Shown: positions 31,562-42,926 of the stretch, in pieces
Layout: every line of letters starts with the position of its first letter
Position numbering within the stretch: position 1 is the stretch's first letter
From: Leishmania infantum JPCM5
Lineage: Eukaryota; Euglenozoa; Kinetoplastea; Trypanosomatida; Trypanosomatidae
Direction of reading: 5' to 3'
Length of the DNA stretch: 64,000 bases
NCBI RefSeq assembly: GCF_000002875.2
Contig: NC_009420.2
Location: 60,001 to 124,000 of the forward strand
Made by a program: the position numbers and the translations under genes
The notes under the pieces: generated by a model
Told to the model about the DNA's origin: nothing
What the model saw: the letters and a program-made list of their open reading frames with translations, nothing else
The model's database searches: none

Positions 31562-32986
31562 TCACTTCCTCTGCAGCCCCTTCTCCAGCACCGTGCGGCA
31601 TGGGCGATAGGTCTTGCGGTGTATCGGGCACAGTCCGTTCTTGGCCACGTACTTCATGTGCTGCTCGACCGGGTATCCTTTGTTTTCCCGAAAGCCGTAG
31701 CCGGGGTAGAGGGCGTCGATGTAGTTCATGAGCTCGTCACGGGTGACCTTGGCGAGACACGACGCGGCGGCGATGGAGAGGCTGCGCTTATCGCCCTCGA
31801 TGATGGGCTGCACGTCGCCACCAATGCGAACGCTGGTGAAGTAGTCGTAGCTCGGGCCCGGTACGGCATGGCCGTCGATGAGAACTAGCGGAGGCTGTAT
31901 TGGTTCGAAGTCGAAGTACTCGGTGGCCCCTTTCAGGAGCTCCAGGTGATGCGGCACCTGATAGCGTTTCTCGTTGTCGTGGTTGGCGGCGGTGCAGAAG
32001 CGGCTGAACAGGTACTGCGCAATGCTGGATGAGCGCGGCCGCGGCGCCGCCTCGTGCGAGAAGCGCGCGTCGCTCAGCATGTGCCAAATAGACTGAGCGG
32101 AGCGGTGCATCGTGTTCATGGAGGCGTTGTAGATGTTGTACTCATCAATGTAGGTGTGGTTGGCGATGCCGATGGACCAGAAGTACACATAGTTGCCTGC
32201 GCTGTTGTACCCGTGATAGGTGATCAGATACGGCGTTTGCATGGAGATCAGCTTCTTGAAGGGCAGTTTCGATAGCTTCACGTGGGAGTCGAACTTCTTA
32301 CTGCTAAGCGCTAACGATGTCGCCTCATCACCGGCGCAGTGGTGCACGACAAACTTCTTGCAACTGGCAATGTCGAAGAAGTCAACGTGTCCGGTGATCA
32401 TGGCAAACACTAGGTCGCGCTGCCGCTCCGACACGGACTTGCTGTCGAAGATCTGAAACTGCTCGGGTGCCTCGTACAGCTGGTCAAACTCGTTGTTGAA
32501 GCTGGAGACGGGAATGCGCGAGACGGCGGCGCCGACGACGGGGCCGGCAAGTGGGCCTCTGCCCGCCTCATCGCATCCGATCGTCACGGCTGTTTCCTTG
32601 ATGCTGCGCCGCAGTCGCACGCCGTGCCTCTTCATGTGCGCCACCGCCACATCTCTCTCTCGCTCAAGCTTACGACGAGTCGCCGCAGAGATGCCACTGG
32701 TATCGGGAACCGGCAGCGTGCGGCCTAAGATGTTCGTCTGAGGCAGCAGACCGTCACGATAGAGCTGGTACCCGACCAGGTCCAGCGTGCCATCGAGTGT
32801 AGGCTCGCCCGTGTCCGTCTGGCGATGCCCCACCTCCACCTTCTGCAGCGCGTTCCATGTCGGCGGTGGCCTGAAAGGGGAATAGGCGAGTCGCTTCTGC
32901 CGAAGAACGCGACTGGGCCGGAGCAACCCACTGCCAAGGGCGGACGTACTACGTGCAAGAGGAACGAAGCGCCATGCGTGGAGCAT
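31562..32986 (-). CDS. Type 2 ribonuclease H, likely mitochondrial
   Basis: The 474-residue protein has an RNase HII core starting with the signature DEAGRG (139-144), followed by GPLAGPVV. DSKSVSERQRD, a YNASMNTMHR helix equivalent to the family's NxxxATxxAM, VLIDGH, GDKRSLSIAAASCLAKVTRD and YGFRENKGYP follow in the expected order. Such enzymes cut RNA in RNA-DNA hybrids during primer removal and ribonucleotide repair. Residues 1-50 are Arg/Ala/Ser/Leu-rich without acidic residues, a good mitochondrial presequence. A block of about 60 residues between the middle helix and VLIDGH is longer than in bacteria. Leishmania has several type 2 RNases H and I cannot say which one this is. Confidence 0.92.
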   Translation of the reverse strand: MLHAWRFVPLARSTSALGSGLLRPSRVLRQKRLAYSPFRPPPTWNALQKVEVGHRQTDTGEPTLDGTLDLVGYQLYRDGLLPQTNILGRTLPVPDTSGISAATRRKLERERDVAVAHMKRHGVRLRRSIKETAVTIGCDEAGRGPLAGPVVGAAVSRIPVSSFNNEFDQLYEAPEQFQIFDSKSVSERQRDLVFAMITGHVDFFDIASCKKFVVHHCAGDEATSLALSSKKFDSHVKLSKLPFKKLISMQTPYLITYHGYNSAGNYVYFWSIGIANHTYIDEYNIYNASMNTMHRSAQSIWHMLSDARFSHEAAPRPRSSSIAQYLFSRFCTAANHDNEKRYQVPHHLELLKGATEYFDFEPIQPPLVLIDGHAVPGPSYDYFTSVRIGGDVQPIIEGDKRSLSIAAASCLAKVTRDELMNYIDALYPGYGFRENKGYPVEQHMKYVAKNGLCPIHRKTYRPCRTVLEKGLQRK

Positions 32987-34227
32987 GATAGGCAGTCACC
33001 TTTCGAGTGAGCTGCGGCCGCACGTAAGTGCGTGTGAGAGTATATGTGTGGTGTGTGAATCGTTGAAGCTGTGACTTCAACGAAAGGCGCTGCGAACGTC
33101 TGAAGCTCGTCCAAGCCAGCGCTGCACGGCGATGAAACTCCTTTTGTGGGCACGCGGAAAAGAAGAAAACCACAACAGTGTGAAGGCGCGCCTTGAGCAG
33201 GCGAACGGTGCAGATGGAAAAAGACAGAAAAAAGCACAAGAGATGTACTCGGGTTGAGTGATGTCTATGAACGCATGAGTGTATGGGCAGGTGTGTCAAA
33301 AAGAGCTCTCGTGCGCTGAGAAGGTCTATCTCTATCTCTGGACCTGCGCGTGACCAGGCGTGTGTGTATGGAAGTGTGAGTGCGATGACAGGGGACGTCT
33401 TGAAGGCCACCGCTCAAGAGGAGGGGAGGGTAGTGCTCCTGTACGGCCTCGAGTGGTTGGTGTGTCGCTGCGTAGTTAAAGGGGTAGAAGCAGAGTAGGG
33501 AGGGGCGATGCGAGAGTCCGAGAGCGTATGTCGTATCCTCGATGTGGTGATTGCAGCTGTAATCGAAAGACAAACGAGAGGCAGGCGATGCAAGGCAAGG
33601 GCAGAGGGGGGGAGGGCGGCTGGCGGGAGCCGTGTTGGATGCTCCCCGTACCCGCTGGCAAAAGAGGGGAGAGGCAGAAAGGGAAGCATGCGCCGAGGAG
33701 AGGCAGTGCCGAGGTCGGGATACGGAAGGACAGGACCATTGTTGTCTTTTAGAGCGGCATAGACTGCAAGATCGGCACGGGTGCTGAAGCATCCTCTGCA
33801 GCCCCCCCCTCCCTGCGGTAAACTCGAGATGCATTCTGTTCCATCTGAACGTGCAGACAGAGCAATGCGCACAAGCTCTCAAAGGACAAAAAATGTGGCA
33901 CGCGTGTCAAAGGCGAGAGCGTGACCCCCTGCCCTGACTCTTTTGTGTGTGTGTTTTTTCAAGTGCGCTTCATTCCCTTACGCCCTACACCACGTCGCGG
34001 ATTACGTTGTTAACAGAATTCAGCGTAAAAGACACACACGTACACACGCAGAGACGGAGACAGACAAACTTCACACAGGCACATACGCACACGCTAACAC
34101 CGGCACCAAAAAGGGTGCGAACGAAAAGACAAAATGCAGCGCTGCCGCACGCGCACGTTCTCGCATGCCAGCGACCTGCGAGGCGGAGAGACAACGCCTC
34201 ACATTGGCGGCTTCCACCCCTCCTCAT
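32987..34227. other. Intergenic spacer
   Basis: This spacer separates NOP10's 3' side from the RNase HII start. Low-complexity frames only; TCTATCTCTATCTCTGG near 33326-33342 is a small repeat. No gene recognised. Confidence 0.55.
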
Positions 34228-34419
34228 TTACAGCGGCTGCAGGCGACGCTCCGACGGCAGCACCTTGAAACGGCGCTTGATGGTTACGCGGTGGCGACTG
34301 AACTTGTCATCTGGGCTGAAGCGGGCGGGGTGGGCGCTCAGAGTCGGCTTGCCCTCCGGATCCACCTTCTTTAGCGTGTAGACACGCTTACCATCGACCA
34401 TGTACACTCGAAGGTGCAT
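34228..34419 (-). CDS. NOP10: H/ACA ribonucleoprotein subunit NOP10
   Basis: This 63-residue protein is unmistakably NOP10, the small core protein of H/ACA snoRNPs that docks on dyskerin/Cbf5 for pseudouridylation of rRNA and sn[15 protein letters not shown] (12-23) and [20 protein letters not shown] (28-47) match the invariant family sequence, followed by the RRFKVL strand-helix. The length matches the usual 60-65 residues. It has no zinc-binding cysteines, as expected for the eukaryotic form. It acts in the nucleolus. A candidate H/ACA RNA lies in the same window at 44.4-44.9 kb. Confidence 0.97.
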   Translation of the reverse strand: MHLRVYMVDGKRVYTLKKVDPEGKPTLSAHPARFSPDDKFSRHRVTIKRRFKVLPSERRLQPL

Positions 34420-36419
34420 GCTTGGACTGAGTATATGTGTGCTTGGATACCAATCTGTGCGCGTGTGTAGAGATGGGACAGTAAAGACACAAGTGAAATG
34501 TGATAGTCTCGTCTTCTTCGCGGGGTAAGCTGGAGTTCTGGGAACTACGGCAGAAGCGCGAGTTGCGACGTCATTCAGCAGGAGTGAGCAAGACCAAAGA
34601 TGGGTGAGAGAGACAGAAATTGAACGTCACGCCAAAGGCCTTGATAGCATAGCACAACATAAATACCACGCACAGGGCAATGTAAGCGCACTCACCGCGC
34701 TGAAGGGTTCCGGCTACGGCGAAAAAAAAGGCGGTGGCTCGGGCCTGATGGTGCATACAGAGACGGACCGATTGCCGGCGCGATGGCTCTAACGCGCGCC
34801 TGAGTCACACAAGCGGCGCATCGGCATGTGTTCTCTTCATTGATCTTCCGCACATCGCTTCGTTTTTATTTGCGCGTGTAACGATGATCTCAACGCATTT
34901 CGAGATTACACACAAAAAAAAAAATAAAACAAGGCAACGACAGGTCGCATAACAGAAAGGGAGAAAAAGGAGACAAAAAGGGAGTCCCGCCCGTTTCGCT
35001 CTTGACACAGAAGCCAACAACAGACAGAAAACTAGAAAACAAAAAAAAGGGTGCTCACTTACTTCTTTTCGTGCTCCGAAGCTGTAAAAGCGTGACGCGA
35101 TACGGCTGCTGCGTCTATGTGCGCCTGCTCTTGTTCTTTGTTTTCCACCAGAGAAAAGCGTGCGCGTCCGCATCTGTGCGCGCGCGCGAAGACAACGCAT
35201 GAAAAGAACAGCAAAGAAAACGGCAGAAATGTTTTTTTTTCGTTTTTTCCTTGTTGTTCAGCGTCACTTCACTCACAAGACAGCGGTGCACGGAAGAGAG
35301 CGGCGGGATCACGACGGGCGCTCTCTTCAACAAAAGGAGAGGAACAGTGTATGTACATATATATATATTGGAACAAAGTGGTGAGGCAAGGCCCACCGAT
35401 GTATTTGCAGGTAGGTACCTGTTTGCGCGAGCGCGGGGCTCGCAGTTACCAGGTAGCGCATACGGAAGTTCCAGTGCGTAAGGGCAGGGGAGCGGCGCAG
35501 CCTGAACAGAGTGTCTCACACGCATGGCCGAGAAAGAACACAGACACACCCCAACAAAAAAAAAGAGAGACCACCGCAACAAAAAGTGTGCTACACCAAA
35601 AAAAAAGGTGAGAGGGAGCAGAGGCGCAGACATGACACGGAAAAGGCGAAACAAAAACAAATGGGCAGAGGAAAGGGAAGAACGCGCCAGGGGCGCAAGG
35701 AATAAAGGACGCGCACAGGCATGCACGACGGCACACACGCATCGCCACAGGCACAAGCGCGCGCAAAGAGAGATATATCGAGTCACAGATGCCTTTTCAC
35801 TTACGCAACTGTACGCCCATCGTCGAGGTGTTGGATTACTGGGAGGTGGGTGCCGCAACACCGCCGTGAGTCGCCGCTCTCTACACCGACATGGTTGGTA
35901 GTTTACATAATGGTGAAAAGAAGAGATGACGTGAAGCAAAAACCAAGCGAAGCACCCAAAACCAAGGACAGAGGCGTTGGCCTATCACCACCCACCGGCG
36001 CACATTTTTCGCACTTGCTCCCGCACGCAGCCGCGCTTCTCTCGTCATTCCACAAAACAAAATGATGCTCGAATACTCCTTCATGGACACAAATGCCCTC
36101 CCCCACGACGCGAACGGCAGAGCTCGCGCGCCGCGCACCACACCGCCGAGGCGCAAACGATAACCAAAAAGGCAGGCGACAACATCCACAAGCGCAACGA
36201 GAAAGGGCTCGCCTCCGCACTGCCTCACATAAGTGCAAGAAACGCCGCGTCACGAACAGAGAAACGCTCCTGATGCGTGAGCGGCAAGGGCAGCACGACG
36301 CGGAGGCGCGCTTAAAGGTGGGTCCTCTGTTGCATCACACCAAGCGAGTGGAAGAGGTAGGCTGCTTGGGGGGGGGGCAGTCTCGAGGCACACGCAAAAA
36401 AAAAAAAACGCTGCACTGC
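34420..36419. other. Intergenic spacer
   Basis: Two kilobases with A-runs (34910-34930, 35041-35049, 35560-35607), a TATATATATA patch near 35360 and many plus-strand purine tracts that could direct NOP10 trans-splicing. Open frames are low-complexity. I see no gene. Confidence 0.5.
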
Positions 36420-37931
36420 TCAATACGATTCTAAGTGATGTTCACGTTGGCGCAAGTGGGCCCGCAGCTTCCGGTCGTCGCGCATCAGACTCGTCAGGTA
36501 ACATGTGTTATTCAGGATGGCAGCGTAGACGCTCTCCGGCAGAAAGCGCGGCATCTGCGCACGACACTTTCCTCTGCTGCGCACAAACGCCGTATTTGTG
36601 GGTGTAATGTCGCCTGGCTCCATGAGACTCTCCATCCCTGCGCGTCGAGCCCGCGTCTCGGAGAAGTCGTCCATCAAGTGCGCTCGCGCAGCGGACCGCC
36701 GAAGTTGCGCAAACACAGCGGAGGTCATCTCAAAGCGGAGCAGCGACTCGGGCAGCCGGCCGATCATGTGAAAGCTGTAGACGTCCAGCTCGCAGCTGGG
36801 AGCTGCAGCGTCATACGACGATTTTTCAGCAGAGCTGAGAAGACATGTGCGGCGCTGAATCGAGCCAAAACGTGCCCGCGCCTCTGCCCTTGCCCCGAAC
36901 ACCTCTCGTACCGCCTTTGGCACAGGACTAAAGGGTCGTTGCTGCACGGCAAGCTCCGCCTCATGCTGTGTAACGACGGCTTCCCAGTACGCCTCCTCCA
37001 CATCACGACGCACCTTGCGGTAGTTGAGCTCTACCACGGCCTGCACACGCGCGCGGTGGCGCCGGAAGGCACGCTGGATGCGCACCACTCGCCCTTCTAG
37101 GAGATGAGCAGCGCAGCGCAGCTTCGTGCGCGGGATGCGTAGCAAGTGAAGAAAGGTGTCAGTGGCTCGTTCGCTGCGACGGTGCCGCCGCCAGTGGACC
37201 TTAAGAAGCACGTGTTTGGCCACAATCGCCGTCGCCCGCACCATCTGCTTGTGAAAGCGGTAGAGCTTCCAGATGGGGACGAAGAGAAGCCGCAGAGCGT
37301 GGTATGCCGCGAGCTTCTCCGGCCGCGGGGTCGTGGGGCTCACAGCGGTCGCCGACTTCGAGTTGGCCGACAGCTTCAGCTCATCCTCGATGGCAGCGGT
37401 GTCCAGCTGCAGCTTCAGCATGCGGCCCGGCTGGATCGGCTGATGCCGCGGCCCTTTCGGAGAGCAGGTGGTGAGCGTGGAGCTTGACAAGCCGCCATCA
37501 AAGCCATCGTTGAGCTGCGACGAATCCTCGTCTTTCCCCGTGCCGAGCTTATCCGCTGCGAATGGAACGCCTCGAATGGCGAGCACCTTCGCGGAGTCTG
37601 CGGCAGAGACGGTTCGAGGGCGTGCCTTTAGAACGGAATCTTCACTCGTCTTGCACAGCGTGCGCTGTCGACTATGCGAAACAGTTGCACAGATGTCATG
37701 AGCGCCGCGCAGGGAGCGAGGCCACGGGACAGAAGTGGGTTCGGTAAAGATGTACTTCGGCACATGTCTTGGTGCGTTGAGCGAAACTCGTCGCGGCCGG
37801 CTACTCGCGGTGACGGCCACGTGGTAACTGCGATGATGTAGTGCTGCCGCTGCGACCCCCGACATCGGAGGACGCGGTACCGCCGCCACCTGCGGAAGCG
37901 CCGTCGCCGACACAGTGCGCGGCTTCTGCAT
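36420..37931 (-). CDS. IQ-motif hypothetical protein
   Basis: I do not recognise the 503-residue protein as a named family. Residues 1-200 are basic, Ser/Ala/Pro-rich and probably disordered. A long Arg-rich helical region follows (about 205-330) with an IQ-type calmodulin-binding motif at 285-295 (IQRAFRRHRAR). The C-terminal 150 residues contain helical stretches and end with a charged tail (MRDDRKLRAHLRQREHH). IQ proteins of this layout are often flagellar or cytoskeletal in kinetoplastids, but that is inference. The first Met is used because no better internal start is evident. Confidence 0.78.
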   Translation of the reverse strand: MQKPRTVSATALPQVAAVPRPPMSGVAAAALHHRSYHVAVTASSRPRRVSLNAPRHVPKYIFTEPTSVPWPRSLRGAHDICATVSHSRQRTLCKTSEDSVLKARPRTVSAADSAKVLAIRGVPFAADKLGTGKDEDSSQLNDGFDGGLSSSTLTTCSPKGPRHQPIQPGRMLKLQLDTAAIEDELKLSANSKSATAVSPTTPRPEKLAAYHALRLLFVPIWKLYRFHKQMVRATAIVAKHVLLKVHWRRHRRSERATDTFLHLLRIPRTKLRCAAHLLEGRVVRIQRAFRRHRARVQAVVELNYRKVRRDVEEAYWEAVVTQHEAELAVQQRPFSPVPKAVREVFGARAEARARFGSIQRRTCLLSSAEKSSYDAAAPSCELDVYSFHMIGRLPESLLRFEMTSAVFAQLRRSAARAHLMDDFSETRARRAGMESLMEPGDITPTNTAFVRSRGKCRAQMPRFLPESVYAAILNNTCYLTSLMRDDRKLRAHLRQREHHLESY

Positions 37932-39170
37932 TGGTAGGATAATAAGCAGCTTAATGGGGGAAGAGAGTGGACAGATATGATGATCTAGGTAAACAGCAAA
38001 AAAAAAGGCGCGAGAAAGTCAGGGTGAAAGGCGATGCAAAGAAGGGCAATGAGAAAACAACTTCAAAAAAAGATGTGCACGGGCAGAACGGCGGGTGTGC
38101 CGCGATGTGCGCAGGGCTCTAAGTAGCGTCTGTGTACAGGTATTTATTTTTCTTTTCGGAAGCAGTTGGGAGGCGCCTCAAGCCCGTTTACCGACAAAAC
38201 TGTTTGGCACCACGTCACCAGCAGTCCATAAAGCCCCATGAGGCGGTAAGTAGCAAGCGAAGAAGGGGATGAGGAAAGAAAGAGAACGAGGAGAGGCACT
38301 CGAGGCAGCCGACACGCACAGTTGCGTGGATGCCACGTGTAGGTTGCAGGCGCTGCATCAATCAGTAGAGAGTCGCCTTCAAGCTGCATCCATCAACGTC
38401 CACATCAGTGCTGCGATAACCCCTTGGCGATGATGAATATATGATCACGTACTCGGGCTGGGCCGTATGCAGCGTTGTGGCATCGCACACCCGCTGCTGC
38501 GCAGCGTGGTCAAGGGACTCTCCTTGCTAGACATAATATGTTGGTTTTTGTTGCGCCGGCGAGCCCATGCGTGTCAGGCGTCGGCGCGTTACTCGTTTTT
38601 TGTTTTTCTTTACACAAAGAGAAGAACGACAACGACACACGAAACAGGGAGCAAACATGGAGGATGAGAAACAGCGACAACAATACAGATGGTATGGGTG
38701 TGTGTCACTGTCGCCAGGTACGAGCAGGTAGGTCGAGAATCACAGCAAACGACCACACCCTCACGTCCTGCCTCGGCATGTCGCTCTCCCTCCCCCTCCC
38801 GAATAAAAAAAAAAGAAAGCACCTCCGCCATCCCTCCAGACTCCCTTGCACACAAACAGAGAGATGGTGAGAGGAGGTAGGGGAAGCGGTCAGCAACCGT
38901 TTCGACAAGCACCAGAGGTGGAAGCACAGCGCATAAGCACACACACATACACAGGCAGTCAACAAAAACGAAAATGCCAACTCCCCCATTCATCGCATCA
39001 TCACGGACAGACACACACGCACAGGCCTCTTTCGGGCCCCGCGTCATCCGGGGCCCTCCCACCACTGCTGCTTAAAGAGGCAAGCACAGAAGAGATGATG
39101 AGGGAGGCCGTGTGAGTTCGAAAAGAAAAGCGGTCTGTCCCACTCTTGTCGTCACAGATGCTCCACCAAC
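37932..39170. other. Intergenic spacer
   Basis: This spacer lies between EMC3's 3' side and the IQ-motif gene's 5' side. A-rich runs occur at 38000-38009 and 38804-38815. An 81-codon minus-strand frame at 38144-38389 has no recognisable features. I call no gene. Confidence 0.5.
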
Positions 39171-39950
39171 TCATCTGCGTTTCGCCGCCGTTCCCTTCGC
39201 ACGCTTCTGCGAACGCCACTTCTTCAGAAGGACGTCCGGCGCGTTTTCGTAGCCCCATCGGTGGTGATCCTTCACAAACGCCAACTCATCAGAGATCTGC
39301 TTGAACACCTTGGCGAAGTCCACTGGTTGCGCCGACGCTTGCGGCATCTGCTGCATCATCATCGCACTATGGTTTTCCGACTCGACATCCTCGCCGAGCA
39401 GCAGCTGGAGCAGGCCCTGGTTGCCGGACATGATGAGAAAGTAGAGGCTGAGGGAGGTGACGTAGTTGCAGTTGAGCACGTCTATCTCGAGCCCGCGCTG
39501 CATCATCTCACGAAAGCGATGCGACAATGGAAACGGGAACTTGGCGACCACAAAGCCGGAGAAGAAGTAAGAGACCAGCATCATCATACCAATGTTCGGC
39601 ACCATCATCATAAACTGGTTCTTTAGCAAACCCATCATGACATTCGGGTCGTTCATCATCTCCATCGGGTTGACAGGATCCACCTCCTTCTTCAACATCC
39701 CGTTCAGCATGCGCTCCGCCCGGTGCTTGAAGGACTCGGGTGACAGCGCAGCACCGCCGCTGAGCAGTATGCGGCCGTAGTTTTGAATGTTCACATTGCA
39801 GATGCGGGCCATGTTTGGCTTGGAGGGGGAATTCATGAGGATGGTGACGTAGTGGCGCAGCACACCCATGAATAGGACAATCACAATCAAAGGCAGTAGC
39901 ACCCAGTCCCGGATGCTGGGGTCCAACAGAATGTTTTGCTCAGCCGTCAT
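39171..39950 (-). CDS. EMC3: ER membrane protein complex subunit 3
   Basis: The 259-residue protein matches EMC3 (TMEM111, DUF106), the Oxa1/YidC-superfamily insertase subunit of the ER membrane protein complex. LDPSIRDWVLLPLIVIVLFMGVLRHYV near the N-terminus is the first TM helix with the family's typical D-x-xI/VR-DWV start. KPNMARI and a cytosolic coiled stretch (ERMLNGMLKKE) follow, then two more TM segments (about 120-140 and 175-200) around a Met-rich groove. The C-terminus is Lys/Arg-rich and cytosolic. The length equals the usual 261. The frame extends to 40178, but the Met at 39950 gives the conserved N-terminus. Confidence 0.95.
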   Translation of the reverse strand: MTAEQNILLDPSIRDWVLLPLIVIVLFMGVLRHYVTILMNSPSKPNMARICNVNIQNYGRILLSGGAALSPESFKHRAERMLNGMLKKEVDPVNPMEMMNDPNVMMGLLKNQFMMMVPNIGMMMLVSYFFSGFVVAKFPFPLSHRFREMMQRGLEIDVLNCNYVTSLSLYFLIMSGNQGLLQLLLGEDVESENHSAMMMQQMPQASAQPVDFAKVFKQISDELAFVKDHHRWGYENAPDVLLKKWRSQKRAKGTAAKRR

Positions 39951-40992
39951 TGTTCGAGCGCAGTCGGGGGTGCGACAAGAAAAGAAAAGCGATGAGACAA
40001 GTACGGCTGGCGCGCCAACCAAAGAAGAGATAAGAGCAGCGAGTAGAACTGCGGCGCCGTGTGTGTGCAACGCGTATGTGGCGGCAGCGTATCTTCGGTG
40101 GCGGACCGTGTGGAGTGCCTGTTTTGCGTTCAGATTTGGATGAACAGAAGAACAACGCGATAGAGCCACGAGAGGCACGGAGAGGGAAGCACGTCACCTA
40201 AAAGGCACAGCACAAAGACGGCGCGCCAAGACCACGTGTATAGAGCCACTAGAAAGATCGAGAAAGGAGGAAAAAATGAAACCGAGTACCCTTTCAAAAG
40301 GGAGCGTGCGCACGCAAGAGAGAGAAGGGGAAGGGGGCGTGTCGGTCGTCAGCGAATTCGTCGGTGGCGAGGAGGGAGGGAGGGAAGCGAGCGGGCGTGT
40401 AGAGAATCGGTCGATCGAGCACTGTCTCAGCACCAATGGAAGTGGTGCGTATGAGCGCGTAAGAGCATTGCATCGCTTGTGTGGCGAGCCCACATCGAGG
40501 AGTGGAGTTCGACTTCTATGAGAGTTTGAGCAATCGGCTCACGTGGGGCAGCCGCAGCACCCCTTGCTGTAGAACACTACGAGAGCAGGAGAGGGGGTGG
40601 GAAATCGACGACGCCAGTGTGGGCGACACATAAGGCTCGCAGGCTTTTAGTTTCGAAAGAAGGGCGGATAGAGAGGAGAGGCTGGGTCGGTCTTGACGGA
40701 CAGCGCTTCAGACTCCACCACGCATACGAATGGCACAAAGAGACGGCGAAGAGGCAACTAAAGATAAAACGAAGGGCTGCTGCGGAGTGAGGACAGTGTG
40801 GCACAAGCACACCAGCACGCAAGCATGAACACGCTTCATATGCAGCAGATCAATAATAAACGGCCCCAGTGTCGGCGTGGGAAGAGGGAGGGCGGCTTAG
40901 GGCACCGACACATTGCACACGCAGCAGCTCCCCCTCCATGATGGTGCTCGGTCACACGTTGCCCCATATCCCGATAAAGAAAGCAGCGATGA
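39951..40992. other. Intergenic spacer
   Basis: This spacer is between the PIP-kinase stop and the EMC3 start. The plus-strand purine run at 39977-39990 is a short pyrimidine tract just upstream of EMC3, and GAGA-rich runs occur at 40318-40390. No gene. Confidence 0.55.
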
Positions 40993-42360
40993 CTACCCGC
41001 CGTTCGCCTCCTCCTTCACATCCGGGAAGATCAACTCGGTGAACGATGTGATGCGGTGCGCGTAGCGGTCGGGCGGGATGGTGGAGAGCGTTTTTTGCTT
41101 CCACAGCAGTGACTTGAAGAAGTTGGCACCCTTTTTCTTCAACGTGTACGTGGTGAGAACGTCGATTACGCCGATGTAGTACACCTCCTGATCGTCAAAG
41201 CTGCGCACGCCGTTGGCAAACTCTGGAAACGTTGTTAGCGTCGTCCTCGTGCCGAACGGGTGATTGTCTTGTGCAAGAGTGGCGGGCCTCACCTCGGCCG
41301 ACGTCGATACAGGTGCGACGCCGGAAGAGGATGCCACATTCGTGTTCTCAATACCGTACCGCTTCTCTGGCGGTCGCGTCTTGTCATCCTGGTAGGCGAC
41401 GCCGATGAGCAGAGAGTAGTCCATCATGCCCGCATTTTTGAGAAAGTCATAGTCGCGCAGCAGTTCCTCCACAAGTCGCTTACGTGCGGTGCGTGGCGCC
41501 CAAAAGAGCCGCGTGAGGTCTTTGTCGTGCAGCGTGGGCAGTCCTTGCGCGCCCTCGGTTCCCCGCACCACGACCGCGCTCTCCCTGCCGGGGTGCTGCT
41601 GCGACGCATCGATTGCTGGGTTGGCAAGAACGTGGGGGTTTTTACGGGTTTTCGTGACATGCGGATCGGGCTCGTAGCCGCTGCGGATGAGGTGTGGGTA
41701 GTGGAGGTGCTTGCCATTCTTTGGAACGCGGCCCTTGATGTCCCACTTTTCGTGCAGCACGGAGGCGGCGCCGAAGACGTCGTTGAAGCACAAGATGTAC
41801 CCCTCCTCGTTCCGCACCGAAACCTTCAGAAGCATGTAAAAGCGCATAAGGAGACTGCTGGGGTGGGCGGTGATGTGTAGCGTGTAGGCACGCAGCACAC
41901 GAAGCAAAGCGCGGACCTCCTCCACTGAGATTGTCTTGCACATGAACAGCATGGTCTTTGATTTGAGGAAGAACGCTTGAGAGCGGCCCTCACCCATCTC
42001 CATCTTTAGGCGGTTCTCCGGCAACGACCACTCGTCTGCGAACTGTGGGTCTGTCACGCCCTTCAGCTGGCGAAGAAAGGAGAACACCTCCGGGGCATAC
42101 TCGGTGACGCGCACCTTCACGTGCTTTCCCTTGTGGTCCGTGGATGGCACGGTGAGCTGCTGCACCGCGCTGCAGTCCTCTGGCTTGATCGCTTTGGATT
42201 GCTCAGCTAGGCTACAGTGAGTACTATGCATCGCCTGCGAGGACAAAGTGGCAGCTTCGGCCTTCTTCAGCCGCGCTGCTGCCGTCACCCTTAACGCCGC
42301 GGCCACCTGCAGCGCCGTGAGGCCACGGCCGCTCGTCGCAGTACCGCCGACTTGCCCCAT
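40993..42360 (-). CDS. Phosphatidylinositol-4-phosphate 5-kinase family protein
   Basis: The 455-residue protein has a PIPK catalytic domain from about residue 80 to the end. EYAPEVFSFLRQLKG matches the family's PxVFxxLR start, LFMCKTIS carries the ATP-binding Lys, and HPSSLLMRFYMLLKV and EKWDIKGR follow. MMDYSLLIGV is the hallmark MDYSLL motif, and VIDVLTTYTLKKKGANFFKSLL is the metal-binding and activation-side region. The enzyme would make PI(4,5)P2 at membranes. The canonical DLKGS is DIKGR here and the glycine loop is GEGRSQAFF, both somewhat diverged. The ~75-residue N-terminus is Ala/Lys-rich; it begins MGQ, so N-myristoylation is possible but the sixth residue is not Ser/Thr. Confidence 0.92.
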   Translation of the reverse strand: MGQVGGTATSGRGLTALQVAAALRVTAAARLKKAEAATLSSQAMHSTHCSLAEQSKAIKPEDCSAVQQLTVPSTDHKGKHVKVRVTEYAPEVFSFLRQLKGVTDPQFADEWSLPENRLKMEMGEGRSQAFFLKSKTMLFMCKTISVEEVRALLRVLRAYTLHITAHPSSLLMRFYMLLKVSVRNEEGYILCFNDVFGAASVLHEKWDIKGRVPKNGKHLHYPHLIRSGYEPDPHVTKTRKNPHVLANPAIDASQQHPGRESAVVVRGTEGAQGLPTLHDKDLTRLFWAPRTARKRLVEELLRDYDFLKNAGMMDYSLLIGVAYQDDKTRPPEKRYGIENTNVASSSGVAPVSTSAEVRPATLAQDNHPFGTRTTLTTFPEFANGVRSFDDQEVYYIGVIDVLTTYTLKKKGANFFKSLLWKQKTLSTIPPDRYAHRITSFTELIFPDVKEEANGG

Positions 42361-42926
42361 GAGGATCTGCCGGGGATGGCGACTCGTTGAAGTGCACGCG
42401 AGCTTGGATTAGTGAACCCAAGGGTGAGGGGGAGAAAACGCGCCGTTGGGGTACTTGACGGCAAGCACCTCTCGAGCTTTGTTGTGAGTGTGTGTGCGAC
42501 TGCGGCCTTCCAGCGGCACACTCATGGGGTAAGGTCATACAAGTCAAAAGCGGCTGAAAGTCATCAGGGAAGTACAGGCAGGCGAGTCAGGACAGACAAG
42601 ATTGGAAGCGATGAAGCTCCCTCCACCTGAAACGAGTACGGCGCATTGGCCCTCCTCACCTGTCAACGCATCGTGTGCGCGCCGACGGCTGCAACACATC
42701 AGGCTGCAGTGCGGCAACACGGTGACCCTTTGACAGATCGCCTATTCCACCGTCGAGGGGCAAGATAAGGAGCCGATGCGCCTCTACCTCGATCCTCGTT
42801 GGGGTCTCTTTTTCTTCGCTTATTGCATAGTCGCAACCGTAGCCGCACATGGATACACAGAGACACACAATCGCATACACACGCATGCAAAGTCTTGCAA
42901 TAGGAGATGGCGCACGCCGTTGGGGA
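42361..42926. other. Intergenic spacer
   Basis: A short spacer between the Q/P-rich gene stop and the PIP-kinase start. No gene seen; a CACA/ACAC patch lies near 42850-42885. Confidence 0.6.
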
